Of a stretch of DNA of 64,000 nucleotides, positions 50,840 to 60,526 are shown in pieces (positions within the stretch are counted from its first letter, which is position 1; every line of letters begins with the position of its first letter). The DNA is from Pseudomonas sp. TCU-HL1 (GTDB lineage: Bacteria; Pseudomonadota; Gammaproteobacteria; Pseudomonadales; Pseudomonadaceae): contig NZ_CP015992.1 of the NCBI RefSeq assembly GCF_001708505.1, forward strand, positions 5,890,001 to 5,954,000, in the 5' to 3' direction. The notes under the pieces were generated by a model that did not search any database, was not told the origin of the DNA, and saw nothing but the letters and a program-made list of their open reading frames with translations. Made by a program: the position numbers and the translations under genes.

Positions 50840-53155
50840 ATGGATAGCATCAACAACCGCATCGCTGAAGAACTGGGCGTGCGCCCGCAACAGGTTACCG
50901 CCGCCGTGGCGCTGCTGGACGAGGGTTCCACCGTCCCCTTCATCGCCCGCTACCGGAAAGAAGTTACCGGCAGCCTCGACGACACCCAGCTGCGTAACCT
51001 GGAAGAGCGCTTGCGCTACCTGCGCGAAATGGAAGACCGCCGCGCCGCGATCCTCTCCAGCATCACCGAGCAAGGCAAGCTGACCCCGGAGCTGGAGCGC
51101 GAGATCAAGCTGGCCGACACCAAGACCCGCCTCGAAGACCTCTACCTCCCCTATAAGCAGAAGCGCCGCACCAAGGGCCAGATCGCCCTGGAAGCCGGCC
51201 TTGGTGAGCTGGCCGACGCACTGTTCGCCGACCCGGGCCTGGCTCCGGAAACCGAAGCCGAGCGCTTCATCGACGCCGAAAAAGGCTTCGCCGACGTCAA
51301 GGCCGTGCTCGAAGGCGCCAAGTACATCCTCATGGAGCGCTTCGCCGAAGACGCCACCCTGCTCGCCAGCCTGCGTGGCTTCCTCAAGGACAACGCCACC
51401 CTCAGCGCCCGCCTGGTGGCCGGCAAGGAGCAGGAAGGCGCCAAGTTCAGCGACTACTTCGAGCATGACGAGAACCTCAAGGGCGTGCCCTCGCACCGCG
51501 CCCTGGCGATCTTCCGTGGCCGCAACGAAGGCGTGCTGAGCATTGCCCTGAAAGTCGGCGAAGAGCTGCCGGGCACGATGCACCCGTGCGAGGTGATGAT
51601 CGGCGAGCGTTTCGGCATCCAGAACCAGGGCCGCGCCGCCGACAAGTGGCTGGCCGAAGTGGTGCGCTGGACCTGGAAGGTCAAGCTCTACACCCACCTG
51701 GAAACCGACCTGCTGGGCGAACTGCGCGAAGCCGCCGAGAGCGAGGCGATCAACGTCTTCGCCCGCAACCTGCACGACCTGCTGCTGGCCGCCCCGGCCG
51801 GCCCGCGCGCCACCCTGGGCCTGGACCCGGGCCTGCGCACCGGCTGCAAGGTGGCGGTGGTCGATGCCACCGGCAAGCTGCTGGATACTGCGACCGTCTA
51901 CCCGCACGTACCGCACAACAAATGGGACGAGACCCTGGCCATCCTCGGCAAGCTCTGCGCCAAGCACAGCGTCGACCTGATCGCGATTGGCAACGGCACC
52001 GCCAGCCGTGAGACCGACAAGCTCGCTATCGAACTGATCAAGAAATACCCCGCGCTGAAGATGACCAAGATCATGGTCAGCGAGGCCGGTGCTTCGGTGT
52101 ACTCCGCCTCCGAGCTGGCGGCCAGGGAGTTCCCCGAGCTCGATGTTTCCCTGCGTGGCGCCGTATCGATTGCCCGCCGCCTGCAGGACCCTCTGGCCGA
52201 GCTGGTGAAGATCGACCCGAAATCCATTGGCGTCGGCCAGTACCAGCACGACGTGTCCCAGGTGCAGCTCGCGCGCAGCCTGGATGCCGTGGTCGAGGAC
52301 TGCGTGAACGCCGTGGGCGTGGACGTGAACACCGCTTCCGCCGCCCTGCTGGCGCGTATCTCCGGCCTCAACGCCACCCTGGCGCAGAACATCGTCAGCT
52401 ACCGTGACGCCAACGGCGCCTTCAAGACCCGCGCCGAGCTGAAGAAAGTCAGCCGCCTGGGCGAGAAAACCTTCGAGCAGGCAGCCGGCTTCCTCCGCGT
52501 GATGAACGGCGACAACCCGCTGGATGCCTCCGGGGTGCACCCGGAAACCTATCCGCTGGTGCAGCGCATCGCCGCCGATACCGGTCGCGACATCCGCTCG
52601 CTGGTCGGCGACTCCGCCTTCCTCAAACGCCTGGACCCGGCGAAGTTCACCGACGAGACCTTTGGCCTGCCCACGGTCACCGACATCCTCAAGGAACTGG
52701 ACAAGCCCGGTCGCGACCCGCGTCCCGAGTTCAAGACCGCCGAATTCCAGGAAGGCGTGGAAAGCCTCAAGGACCTCACACCCGGCATGGTGCTGGAAGG
52801 CGTGGTGACCAACGTCACCAACTTCGGCGCCTTCGTCGACATCGGCGTCCACCAGGACGGCCTGGTGCACATCTCCGCGCTGTCGGAGAAGTTCGTCAAA
52901 GACCCTTACGAAGTGGTCAAGGCGGGCGACATCGTCCGCGTGAAGGTCATGGAAGTGGACATCCCGCGTAACCGCGTGGGCCTGTCGATGCGCATGAGCG
53001 ACACCCCCGGCGAAAAAGTCGACGGCCCGCGCGGCGGTGCTCGCCAGGGCGGCCAGCCGCGCCAGCAGCAAAGCGCCCCGCGTCACAGTGCCCCGCCGGC
53101 CAACGGCGCCATGGCCTCCCTGTTCGCCAACGCCAAGCAGATCAAGAAGAAGTGA
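50840..53155 (+). CDS. tex: Transcription accessory protein Tex
   Basis: A 771-residue RNA/DNA-binding protein. N-terminal helical Tex domain (MDSINNRIAEELGVRPQQV, FIARYRKEVTGSLDD), a YqgF-like RNase-fold domain (LGLDPGLRTGCKVAVVDATG), helix-hairpin-helix segments (VGVDVNTASAALLARISGLNATLAQNIV), and a C-terminal S1 domain (GMVLEGVVTNVTNFGAFVDIGVHQDGLVHIS). The last 50 residues are Arg/Gln/Pro-rich. The ATG at 50840 matches family starts; the open frame upstream to 50729 is not conserved. It is followed by a small hotdog gene. Confidence 0.95.
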   Translation: MDSINNRIAEELGVRPQQVTAAVALLDEGSTVPFIARYRKEVTGSLDDTQLRNLEERLRYLREMEDRRAAILSSITEQGKLTPELEREIKLADTKTRLEDLYLPYKQKRRTKGQIALEAGLGELADALFADPGLAPETEAERFIDAEKGFADVKAVLEGAKYILMERFAEDATLLASLRGFLKDNATLSARLVAGKEQEGAKFSDYFEHDENLKGVPSHRALAIFRGRNEGVLSIALKVGEELPGTMHPCEVMIGERFGIQNQGRAADKWLAEVVRWTWKVKLYTHLETDLLGELREAAESEAINVFARNLHDLLLAAPAGPRATLGLDPGLRTGCKVAVVDATGKLLDTATVYPHVPHNKWDETLAILGKLCAKHSVDLIAIGNGTASRETDKLAIELIKKYPALKMTKIMVSEAGASVYSASELAAREFPELDVSLRGAVSIARRLQDPLAELVKIDPKSIGVGQYQHDVSQVQLARSLDAVVEDCVNAVGVDVNTASAALLARISGLNATLAQNIVSYRDANGAFKTRAELKKVSRLGEKTFEQAAGFLRVMNGDNPLDASGVHPETYPLVQRIAADTGRDIRSLVGDSAFLKRLDPAKFTDETFGLPTVTDILKELDKPGRDPRPEFKTAEFQEGVESLKDLTPGMVLEGVVTNVTNFGAFVDIGVHQDGLVHISALSEKFVKDPYEVVKAGDIVRVKVMEVDIPRNRVGLSMRMSDTPGEKVDGPRGGARQGGQPRQQQSAPRHSAPPANGAMASLFANAKQIKKK

Positions 53156-53541
53156 CGATGGACTTCACCGACCAACAAACCACCAGCGCCTACAGCACGT
53201 TGCTGGGCATCGAGCCGCTGAGCCTCAGCGATGGCGTTGCCGAGGCGCGCCTGCCCATGGACGAGCACCTGCGCAACCGTGGCCAGGTGATGCATGGCGG
53301 AGCCATCTTCTCGCTGCTGGACATCACCATGGGGCTGGCCTGCACCAGCACCCATGGCTTCGACCGGCGCAGTGCCACGCTCGAATGCAAGATCAACTAC
53401 CTGCGCCCGGTGGCGGAAGGCGAGGTGATCTGCAAGGCGCGGGTGCTGCATGCCGGCAAGCGCACCCTGGTGGTGGAAGCCGATGTGCTGCAAGGCGACA
53501 AACTGGTCGCCAAGGGACAAGGCACCTTCGCTCAGCTGTAA
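53152..53541 (+). CDS. PaaI-like hotdog thioesterase
   Basis: A 129-residue hotdog protein of the PaaI/YdiI class. The core reads NRGQVMHGGAIFSLLDITMGLAC, with the HGG motif, then SATLECKINYLRPVAEGEV. The GTG at 53152 overlaps the tex stop (GTGA); the ATG two codons later at 53158 is an equally good start. It is co-transcribed with tex and probably hydrolyses an aromatic or short acyl-CoA. No partner pathway is visible nearby. Confidence 0.87.
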   Translation: MTMDFTDQQTTSAYSTLLGIEPLSLSDGVAEARLPMDEHLRNRGQVMHGGAIFSLLDITMGLACTSTHGFDRRSATLECKINYLRPVAEGEVICKARVLHAGKRTLVVEADVLQGDKLVAKGQGTFAQL

Positions 53542-53690
53542 CTGCAGGAAGGTGACAACGCTCTATTCTGGACGAAGCGACAACGCGAGCCGCCGGCAGG
53601 AAAGTATTTCGGCCGGCGGCCAAGTCCGCCTCTTGTAGACAGCTTGGTCCACCCCCATATTGGGGCGACCGACGCGTGAAGGATTCCAAA

Positions 53691-55277
53691 TTGAGCGATC
53701 TTCTTTCCCGCCGCCTGGCCTTGCTCGGCGAGCGCGCCAACCTGCCCCTGCTCACCCAATGCCTGCACGGCATTGAACGTGAATGCCTGCGGGTCGATGG
53801 CAATGGCCAACTGGCGCTGACGCCACACTCCCCGGCACTGGGTTCGGCCCTGACCCATGCGCAGATCACCACGGACTATTCCGAATCCCTGCTGGAGTTC
53901 ATCACCCCGGCCGAGGCCGATCCGGCGCAGACCCTGGCGGACCTGGAAAAGGTGCATCGCTTCACCGTGGGCAAGCTCGGTGACGAGTTGCTCTGGAGCC
54001 CCTCCATGCCGTGCCGGCTGCCAGGGGAAGACGTCATCCCGATCGCCCGCTACGGCACCTCGCCCGTCGGCCGCCTGAAGTACGTCTACCGCAAGGGCCT
54101 GGCCGTGCGTTACGGCAAGACCATGCAGTGCATTGCCGGCATCCACTACAACTATTCCCTGCCCGAGGCGCTCTGGCCGCTGCTCAAGCAGGCCGAAGGC
54201 GATCCGCAGAGCGACCGCGACTACCAGTCGGCGCGCTACATCGCGATGATCCGCAACTTCCGCCGCTACAGCTGGCTGCTGATGTACCTGTTCGGCGCCG
54301 CCCCGGCGCTGGACAAGAGCTTCCTGCGCGGCCGCCCGCACGACCTCGACAGCCTTGACGCCGACACCCTGTTCCTGCCGTATGCCACCAGCCTGCGGAT
54401 GAGCGACCTGGGTTACCAGAACAACGCCCAGGCCGGCCTCACGCCCTGCTACAACAGCCTCGACAGCTACCTCTCGAGCCTGCGCCAGGCGGTGTCCACG
54501 CCCTACCCGCCCTATGCCGAGATCGGCACCAAGCAGGACGGCGAATGGGTGCAGCTGAACACCAACGTGATCCAGATCGAGAACGAGTACTACTCGTCGA
54601 TCCGCCCCAAGCGCATCACCTACACCGGCGAGCGCCCGATCCAGGCACTGATGGCCCGTGGCGTGCAGTACGTGGAAGTACGCTGCCTCGACATCAACCC
54701 GTTCCTGCCGCTGGGCATCGACCTCACCGAGGCTCGCTTCCTCGACGCCTTCCTGCTGTTCTGCGCCCTGCAGGACAGCCCGCCGATGGCTGGCGACGAA
54801 TGCCGCTGCGCCACGGACAACTTCCAGCTGGTCGTCAAGGAAGGGCGTCGTCCCGGCCTGCAGCTGCAGCGCCATGGCCAGAGCATCGGCATGAGCGAAT
54901 GGGCCGATGAGCTGCTCGACCGCATCAATCGAACCGCCGAGTTGCTGGACGCCGCGCAAGGTGGTCGGGAACACGCCGAAGCCCTGGCCGCCCAGCGCGC
55001 CAAGGTGGCCGCCCCGGAGCTGACGCCCTCGGCCCGCGTGCTGGCGGAACTGCGCCAGAACGGCGAGAGCTTCAGCCAGTTCGCCCTGCGCCAGAGCCGC
55101 CTGCATGCCGAGTACTTCCGCAGCGAACCGCTGAGCCCGGACGACCAGGCCCGCTTCGAAAGCCTGGCCCGCCAGTCCCTGGAAGAACAGGCACGCCTGG
55201 AAGCCGAACCGGAAGTGGATTTCGATACGTTCGTCGCCGCCTATCAGGCGAGCATCCTGGGGTTGATCAGTAACTGA
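53691..55277 (+). CDS. gshA: Glutamate-cysteine ligase
   Basis: A 528-residue enzyme of the proteobacterial GshA class that joins glutamate and cysteine, the first and rate-limiting step of glutathione synthesis. Family blocks are LHGIERECLRVD, TDYSESLLEFITP, IAGIHYNYSLPE, PYATSLRMSDLGYQN and YVEVRCLDINPFLPLGI. I choose the TTG at 53691 (MSDLLSRRLALLGE) because GAAGGA lies 8 bases upstream; GTG at 53676 would add five residues and overlap that ribosome site. It is monocistronic; gshB is not in the window. Confidence 0.94.
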   Translation: MSDLLSRRLALLGERANLPLLTQCLHGIERECLRVDGNGQLALTPHSPALGSALTHAQITTDYSESLLEFITPAEADPAQTLADLEKVHRFTVGKLGDELLWSPSMPCRLPGEDVIPIARYGTSPVGRLKYVYRKGLAVRYGKTMQCIAGIHYNYSLPEALWPLLKQAEGDPQSDRDYQSARYIAMIRNFRRYSWLLMYLFGAAPALDKSFLRGRPHDLDSLDADTLFLPYATSLRMSDLGYQNNAQAGLTPCYNSLDSYLSSLRQAVSTPYPPYAEIGTKQDGEWVQLNTNVIQIENEYYSSIRPKRITYTGERPIQALMARGVQYVEVRCLDINPFLPLGIDLTEARFLDAFLLFCALQDSPPMAGDECRCATDNFQLVVKEGRRPGLQLQRHGQSIGMSEWADELLDRINRTAELLDAAQGGREHAEALAAQRAKVAAPELTPSARVLAELRQNGESFSQFALRQSRLHAEYFRSEPLSPDDQARFESLARQSLEEQARLEAEPEVDFDTFVAAYQASILGLISN

Positions 55278-55295
55278 TCGCGCTGGGGAAACCCT

Positions 55296-55393
55296 TGTGG
55301 GGGCGAATTCATTCGCCAAGGGCAGCGCTGCTGCCCTCTGCAAGTGCGAAGGGCAGGCCTTCGGCCTGCTTGGCTAATGAATTCGCCCCTACA
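55296..55393. repeat. REPIN-like element, copy 4
   Basis: TGTGGGGGCGAATTCATTCG (55296-55315) and the inverted CTAATGAATTCGCCCCTACA (55374-55393) flank a spacer with its own GC-rich dyad (GGCAGGCCTTCGGCCTGC). It fills the gap between convergent gshA and argA. Confidence 0.88.
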
Positions 55394-55437
55394 GAAAAGA
55401 AGTCCTCGCCCCATGAGGGCAAGGCGCTCGGGTGACG

Positions 55438-56736
55438 TCAGAGTGTCTTCTCGAATACCTGCGAATTGCGCTGGTAGTTGTACAGCGACGCCCGTGCGGC
55501 GGGCAGTCGCTCGACGCCGCTGGGCTGGAAGCCGCGCTCGCGGAACCAGTGGGCGGTGCGGGTGGTGAGGACGAAGAGGGTCTTCAGGCCCAGGACACGG
55601 GCACGTTCCTCGATGCGCTCCAGCAACTCGTCGCCGCGGCCGCCATGGCGATACTCCGGATTCACCGCCAGGCAGGCCAGTTCCCCCGTGTCGGAGTCGG
55701 CGATGGGATAGAGCGCCGCGCAGGCGATGATCAGGCCATCGCGCTCGACGATGGTGAACTGCTCGATCTCCCGCTCCAGCACCTCGCGCGAACGGCGCAC
55801 CAGAATGCCTTGGTCTTCCAGTGGGGTGATCAGGTCAATCAGCCCGCCCACGTCATCGATGGTTGCCTCCCGCAGGGATTCGAACTGCTCCTGATCCACC
55901 AGGGTGCCGCCACCGTCGCGGGTGAACAGCTCGGTGAGCAGCGAACCATCCTCGGCGTAACTGACCATGTGGCTGCGCTTGACCCCGGCACGGCAAGCCT
56001 GGGCCGCGGCGTCCAGCAGTTCGGCCTGGTAATTGTTGCCCAGACGCGTCAGGTGCGGCGGCACCTGCTGCGGACGCAGCTCGCGCACCAGCTTGCCGGA
56101 CTCGTCGATCAGCCCGCGCTCAGCGCCGAACAGGATCAGCTTGTCGGCTCCCAGGTCGATGGCGACACGGGTGGCCACGTCCTCGCAGGCAAGGTTGAAG
56201 ATTTCCCCGGTGGGCGAATAGCCAAGCGGCGAGAGCAGCACGATGGTGCGCTCGTCCAGCAGCCGGCCGATGCCCTTGCGGTCCACCCGGCGCACCTCGC
56301 CCGTGTGGTGATAGTCAACGCCGTCGACCACGCCTATCGGCCGCGCCGTGACGAAGTTGCCCGTGCTCACCCGCAGCCGCGAGCCCTGCATGGGCGAGGC
56401 GGCGATATCCATGGACAGGCGCGCCTCGATGGCGATGCGCAGTTGGCCCACCGCATCGATCACGCACTCCAGGGTGGGGCTGTCGGTGATCCGCAGGTCG
56501 CGGTGGAAATGCGGCGTCAGGCCGCGAGCCGCCAGGCGTGCTTCGATCTGCGGGCGTGAACCATGCACCAGCACCAGACGCACGCCCATGCTGTGCAACA
56601 GCACCATGTCGTGGACGATATTGCCGAAGTTCGGGTGGGCGATACCCTCGCCGGGCAGCATCACCACGAAGGTGCAGTCCCGGTGGGAGTTGATGTACGG
56701 GGTAGCGTGGCGCAGCCAGTTGACGTAGTCGGGCAT
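55438..56736 (-). CDS. argA: Amino-acid N-acetyltransferase (N-acetylglutamate synthase)
   Basis: A 432-residue classical ArgA that acetylates glutamate to begin arginine synthesis. The N-terminal amino-acid-kinase-like domain (residues about 1-290: INSHRDCTFVVMLPGEGIAHPN, RLVLVHGSRPQIE) binds arginine for feedback control. The C-terminal GNAT domain has the acetyl-CoA loop NPEYRHGGRGDELLERIEE and LTTRTAHWFRERGF. Length and the MPDYVNWLRHATPYIN start are typical of Pseudomonas. It is in the same direction as argE with a gap of about 115 bases. Confidence 0.95.
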   Translation of the reverse strand: MPDYVNWLRHATPYINSHRDCTFVVMLPGEGIAHPNFGNIVHDMVLLHSMGVRLVLVHGSRPQIEARLAARGLTPHFHRDLRITDSPTLECVIDAVGQLRIAIEARLSMDIAASPMQGSRLRVSTGNFVTARPIGVVDGVDYHHTGEVRRVDRKGIGRLLDERTIVLLSPLGYSPTGEIFNLACEDVATRVAIDLGADKLILFGAERGLIDESGKLVRELRPQQVPPHLTRLGNNYQAELLDAAAQACRAGVKRSHMVSYAEDGSLLTELFTRDGGGTLVDQEQFESLREATIDDVGGLIDLITPLEDQGILVRRSREVLEREIEQFTIVERDGLIIACAALYPIADSDTGELACLAVNPEYRHGGRGDELLERIEERARVLGLKTLFVLTTRTAHWFRERGFQPSGVERLPAARASLYNYQRNSQVFEKTL

Positions 56737-56852
56737 GGTTCCGTGAGCCTGTCGTATAGCGAAAAGACGAGTGCGACTCCCAGCAGATCTGGGAATGGAA
56801 GTGAGGCGGCGCGTTATCGTCGTCGCATGAGCATCAACGGAAACCCTCCCGG

Positions 56853-58010
56853 TCAGGATGTGGTGGCAGATTGCAGGCAGTAATGCTGGATGAGCTGGCG
56901 CAATAGCGCAACGGTAGGCTCGATCCGTGACAGCTCAAGGTGCTCGTCGGGCTGGTGGGCGCAGGCGATGTCGCCGGGGCCGAGCACCAGGGTCTCGCAA
57001 CCGAGCTGCTGAAGATACGGCGCTTCGGTGCCGAAGGCCACCGCCTGCGCGGTATGGCCGGTAAGACGTTCAGCCAGGCGCACCAGATCACTTTCCGGCG
57101 ACTGCTCGAACGGCGGCACCGCCGGGAACAGCGGCTTGAAGTCGATCTTCACCTGATAGTGCTCGGCCACCGGCCGCAGGCGCTGACGGATCACGGCGCG
57201 CAGGGTTTCCGGATTCATTCCCGGAAGCGGCCGCAGATCGAACTCCAGGCTGCACTGGCCACAGATACGGTTGGGGTTGTCGCCGCCATGAATGCAGCCG
57301 AGGTTGAGGGTGGGCTGGGGCACGGTGAACTGCGGGTTGCGGAACTCCTGCTGCCATTCACCGCGCAGCTCGATCAGGTCGCTCATCACCGCGTGCATGG
57401 CGTCCAGGGCGCTGTGGCCCAGGCTCGGGTCGGAGGAGTGGCCGCTCTGCCCGAGGATGTCGATGCGTTCCATCATCACGCCCTTGTGCAGGCGGATGGG
57501 CTTGAGCCCCGTCGGCTCGCCGATCACCGCCGCACGGCCGAGTGGCCGCCCCGCTTCGGCCAGGGCACGAGCGCCGGCCATGGAGCTTTCTTCATCGCAG
57601 GTGGCGAGAATCATCAGCGGCTGGCGGAAGGGCTGGTCCAGCACGCTGCGCACGGCTTCGATGGCCAGGGGGAAGAAGCCCTTCATGTCGCAGCTACCCA
57701 GGCCATACCAGCGATCACCGACTTCGCTGAGCTTCAGCGGATCGGTTTTCCACAGGGCGGCGTCGAAGGGCACGGTGTCACTGTGGCCAGCCAGCACCAG
57801 ACCGCCAGGGCCGCTGCCGTAGGTGGCCAGCAGGTTGGCCTTGCCCGGCGCGACTTGCTGGATCTCGCAGCGGAAGCCGAGGTCTCCGAGCCAGCCGGCC
57901 AGCAAGTCGATCACTGCCTGGTTCGACTGGTCCCAACTGGGCTGGGTGCAGCTCACCGAGGGTGTGGCGATCAGCGCGGCAAGCTGCGATTTCAGGTCTG
58001 GAACGGACAT
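56853..58010 (-). CDS. argE: Acetylornithine deacetylase
   Basis: A 385-residue M20-family metallohydrolase that removes acetyl from N2-acetylornithine. Metal-binding motifs are LAGHSDTVPF, GLGSCDMKGFFPLA and CDEESSMAGARAL; the C-terminal AVAFGTEAPYLQQLG and ALGPGD-like LVLGPGDIACAHQPDE carry the last ligand. GGAGG precedes the ATG at 58010, excluding a 25-codon extension. It is upstream of argA on the minus strand and divergent from the CYTH gene. Confidence 0.93.
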   Translation of the reverse strand: MSVPDLKSQLAALIATPSVSCTQPSWDQSNQAVIDLLAGWLGDLGFRCEIQQVAPGKANLLATYGSGPGGLVLAGHSDTVPFDAALWKTDPLKLSEVGDRWYGLGSCDMKGFFPLAIEAVRSVLDQPFRQPLMILATCDEESSMAGARALAEAGRPLGRAAVIGEPTGLKPIRLHKGVMMERIDILGQSGHSSDPSLGHSALDAMHAVMSDLIELRGEWQQEFRNPQFTVPQPTLNLGCIHGGDNPNRICGQCSLEFDLRPLPGMNPETLRAVIRQRLRPVAEHYQVKIDFKPLFPAVPPFEQSPESDLVRLAERLTGHTAQAVAFGTEAPYLQQLGCETLVLGPGDIACAHQPDEHLELSRIEPTVALLRQLIQHYCLQSATTS

Positions 58011-58148
58011 CGGGGGCCTCCACGATTGAGGGATCATCATAGGCCCAAGGCCGTGCCGGGTGAAACCGCTGCGGCGCAGTAGCAACCTGTCCTGTAAACT
58101 TCACCGCCTTGGTAGCCACCCCCTGGCTGCGTCTGAAAGACCCCGGCG

Positions 58149-59513
58149 ATGAACAAAGAGACCGAAATCAAGCTTCGCGCCAGCCGCGAGACCCTGGAAG
58201 CCCTGCGCGACCATCCGCTGCTGAAGAAGCGCAACAAGTCCGGCTGGGAACGCCGTGAGCTTTTCAACCAGTATTTCGACACGCCCGAGCGTGACCTGGC
58301 CCAGGCCCGCGTAGCCCTGCGCCTGCGCCGCGACGGCGAACAATTCATCCAGACCCTCAAGACCCGTGGCCAGAGCGTGGCCGGGTTGTCCGAGCGCAAC
58401 GAGTGGGACTGGTACCTGGACAAGGCCAAGCTGGACCCGAAGAAACTCACCGATGAGTGCTGGCCGGACAGCCTCGCCGAGCTGGACAAGAAACAGCTCA
58501 AGCCCATCTTCACCACCGACTTCCACCGTGACCGCGCCGAGATCGCCTGGGGCCGCGGCAAGGCCAAAGTGGTGATCGAAGCCGCCCTGGACCTGGGCAA
58601 GGTCATCGCCGGCAAGCAGCAGGAAGAGATCTGCGAACTGGAACTGGAACTGCGCCAGGGCGAGCCTGAGGCGCTGCTGGAACTGGCCGCCGAACTGGCA
58701 GCCAGCCTGCCGCTGATGCCCTGCGACATCAGCAAGGCCGAGCGCGGCTATCGCCTGCATGACGCGAACAGCTACCACCTCAGCCTGCCGGCTCCGGCAC
58801 TGGTCACCGAGACCTCGCTCGACGATGCCTTCGCCGCGCTTGGCTGGCACCTGCTGGGCAGCAGCCAGCGCCTGGCCGAGCAGTACCGTTTCAATGGCCA
58901 CTGGAAGCTTCTGGTGGACTGGCTGCACCAGTTGGTCGACCTGCGTGCCCTGCTCGGCAGCCTCGGCCAGGCCGCCCCGCGCGCCAGTAGCCACGACCTG
59001 CGCGAAGCCCTGGACGCCCTGCTTCAGGACTGGCGCCCACACATCCAGGCCGGTGAACAGGACGAAGCCGTGCGCCACGGCGCGCCGCAACAGTTCGCTG
59101 AAGAACTGCAGGGCACCCGCTGGGGCCTGTTCTCGCTCAATGCCTCCCGCTGGCTGCTGACCCGCGCCTGGACAACCGGCCGCAATGAGCGCGGCAACCG
59201 CCAGGGCCATGCGCCGCTAGGCAACTGGCTGCCGCGTTTCCTCGCCGAAGAGACCGAAGCCCTCAAACTGGACCGCTACAAGCGCCAGCCCGAGGACCTG
59301 GCCGAACAGCTGCCGCGTATCGAGCGCCTGCTGGCCTGGTTGCGTCTGGCGCGCCAGGTACTGGAAGTGCCGGAAGTCGACCGTGCCTACGGCGAGCTGT
59401 CCAAGTTCGCCGAACTGGCGGCCCAGCCGCTGGACGGTGAGGTACTGGCTGCCCGCAGCGAGCAGGCGCAGACCCTGATCAGCCTGCGCAGCTGGAAGGC
59501 ACTGACGCGCTGA
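58149..59513 (+). CDS. CYTH-domain inorganic triphosphatase (YgiF-like, CYTH plus CHAD region)
   Basis: A 454-residue protein. The N-terminal CYTH domain (residues 1-205) starts with the diagnostic ExExK motif (KETEIKL) and has alternating charged strands forming a triphosphate tunnel (VALRLRRDGEQFIQTLKT, ELELELRQGE). The C-terminal half is helical and resembles a CHAD region as in YgiF, which cleaves inorganic triphosphate. The ATG follows CCCCGGCG; the ribosome site is weak, but conservation starts there. It is followed closely by a DUF502 gene. Confidence 0.87.
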   Translation: MNKETEIKLRASRETLEALRDHPLLKKRNKSGWERRELFNQYFDTPERDLAQARVALRLRRDGEQFIQTLKTRGQSVAGLSERNEWDWYLDKAKLDPKKLTDECWPDSLAELDKKQLKPIFTTDFHRDRAEIAWGRGKAKVVIEAALDLGKVIAGKQQEEICELELELRQGEPEALLELAAELAASLPLMPCDISKAERGYRLHDANSYHLSLPAPALVTETSLDDAFAALGWHLLGSSQRLAEQYRFNGHWKLLVDWLHQLVDLRALLGSLGQAAPRASSHDLREALDALLQDWRPHIQAGEQDEAVRHGAPQQFAEELQGTRWGLFSLNASRWLLTRAWTTGRNERGNRQGHAPLGNWLPRFLAEETEALKLDRYKRQPEDLAEQLPRIERLLAWLRLARQVLEVPEVDRAYGELSKFAELAAQPLDGEVLAARSEQAQTLISLRSWKALTR

Positions 59514-59530
59514 GGTCGAGGAGCCCAACC

Positions 59531-60217
59531 ATGCTCAAGCAAAGCCTCCGCTCCCTGGTCACGACCTGGCTGACCGGCCTGCTGGCCTTGCTTCCGCTGG
59601 TGCTCACCCTGGCCCTGCTGGCCTGGCTGTTCAGCCTGCTGAACCGGCTGGTGGGGCCGTCCACGGTGATCGGCCAGCTCCTCGGCGCCCTCGGCCAGCC
59701 CTTCGCCAGCAACCCGGTGCTGGCCTACCTGGTCGGCACCCTGGTGCTGCTGGGCAGCCTCTACCCCCTGGGCCTGGCGGTGCAGCTCGGCCTGCGCCGG
59801 CCGCTGGCCTGGCTGCTGGATATGACCCTGCGTCGTGCGCCGCTGATCGGCAGCCTCTACAGCCTCGCGGATCGCTTCGTCGGCCTGCTGGACCGCAGCA
59901 AGAATGCCGACATCGCCACCATGAGCCCGGTCTGGTGCCTGTTCGGTGGCGAAGGTGCCGCCGTACTGGCCCTGCGCCCCAGTTCGGAATCCTTCGAACT
60001 GGACAGCCGACCCTACTGCGCCATCCTGGTGCCCACCGCGCCCATCCCGGTGGGCGGCGGGCTGATCTACGTGCCTGTGGAGTGGGTGCGGCCGGCGGAG
60101 ATGGGCGTTGACGGCCTGACCAGCATCTACCTGTCCATGGGGCTCACGCTGCCGCACCAGGCGGGCAGGCTGGCGAAGGAGCCGGTCGTCCTGGGCGACG
60201 ACAGCAAGGCTTCCTGA
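59531..60217 (+). CDS. DUF502 family membrane protein
   Basis: A 228-residue inner-membrane protein. Two hydrophobic segments lie at about residues 13-38 and 62-85. The DUF502 pattern is seen in LRSLVTTWLTGLLALLPLVLT, LLDMTLRRAPLIGSLYSLADRF and the C-terminal ILVPTAPIPVGGGLIYVPVEWV. Function is unknown in the family. It is 17 bases after the CYTH gene with AGGAG before its ATG, so the two form an operon. Confidence 0.9.
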   Translation: MLKQSLRSLVTTWLTGLLALLPLVLTLALLAWLFSLLNRLVGPSTVIGQLLGALGQPFASNPVLAYLVGTLVLLGSLYPLGLAVQLGLRRPLAWLLDMTLRRAPLIGSLYSLADRFVGLLDRSKNADIATMSPVWCLFGGEGAAVLALRPSSESFELDSRPYCAILVPTAPIPVGGGLIYVPVEWVRPAEMGVDGLTSIYLSMGLTLPHQAGRLAKEPVVLGDDSKAS

Positions 60218-60226
60218 TGCTCTTCT

Positions 60227-60514
60227 TGTAGGGGCGAATGAATTGTTCGCTGTTGCTGCGAGGAATGGAACGCTCTAGCACAGGGCCTCCCTGACTCCGC
60301 GCCTGCCTGACACAACCCTCTCCCCCGCCCCTCTCCCTGAAGAGGAGAGGGGTGACTCGCGCCGGCGAGGCACAAGCCATCCTGAAGCCCACACCGGCCT
60401 GAATCCGGGTAGAAGCGGTGGGGCAGCGACTGCGCCCCTTCAGGAGGCCGAGCGGAATCGTTGCAGAGGGGGACGAGCGGCAACGCAGTCATAGCCAATG
60501 AATGCGCCCTGCAA
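60227..60514. repeat. Degenerate REPIN-like element, copy 5, with internal hairpin
   Basis: TGTAGGGGCGAATGAATTGT (60227-60246) resembles the REPIN left arm, and GCCAATGAATGCGCCCTGCA (60495-60514) resembles the right arm. The roughly 245-base spacer contains CCCCTCTCC / GGAGAGGGG (60328-60352), a common Pseudomonas intergenic hairpin. This fills the gap between DUF502 and the convergent lrp gene; no gene is seen in it. Confidence 0.6.
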
Positions 60515-60526
60515 TAAACCTCTCCC

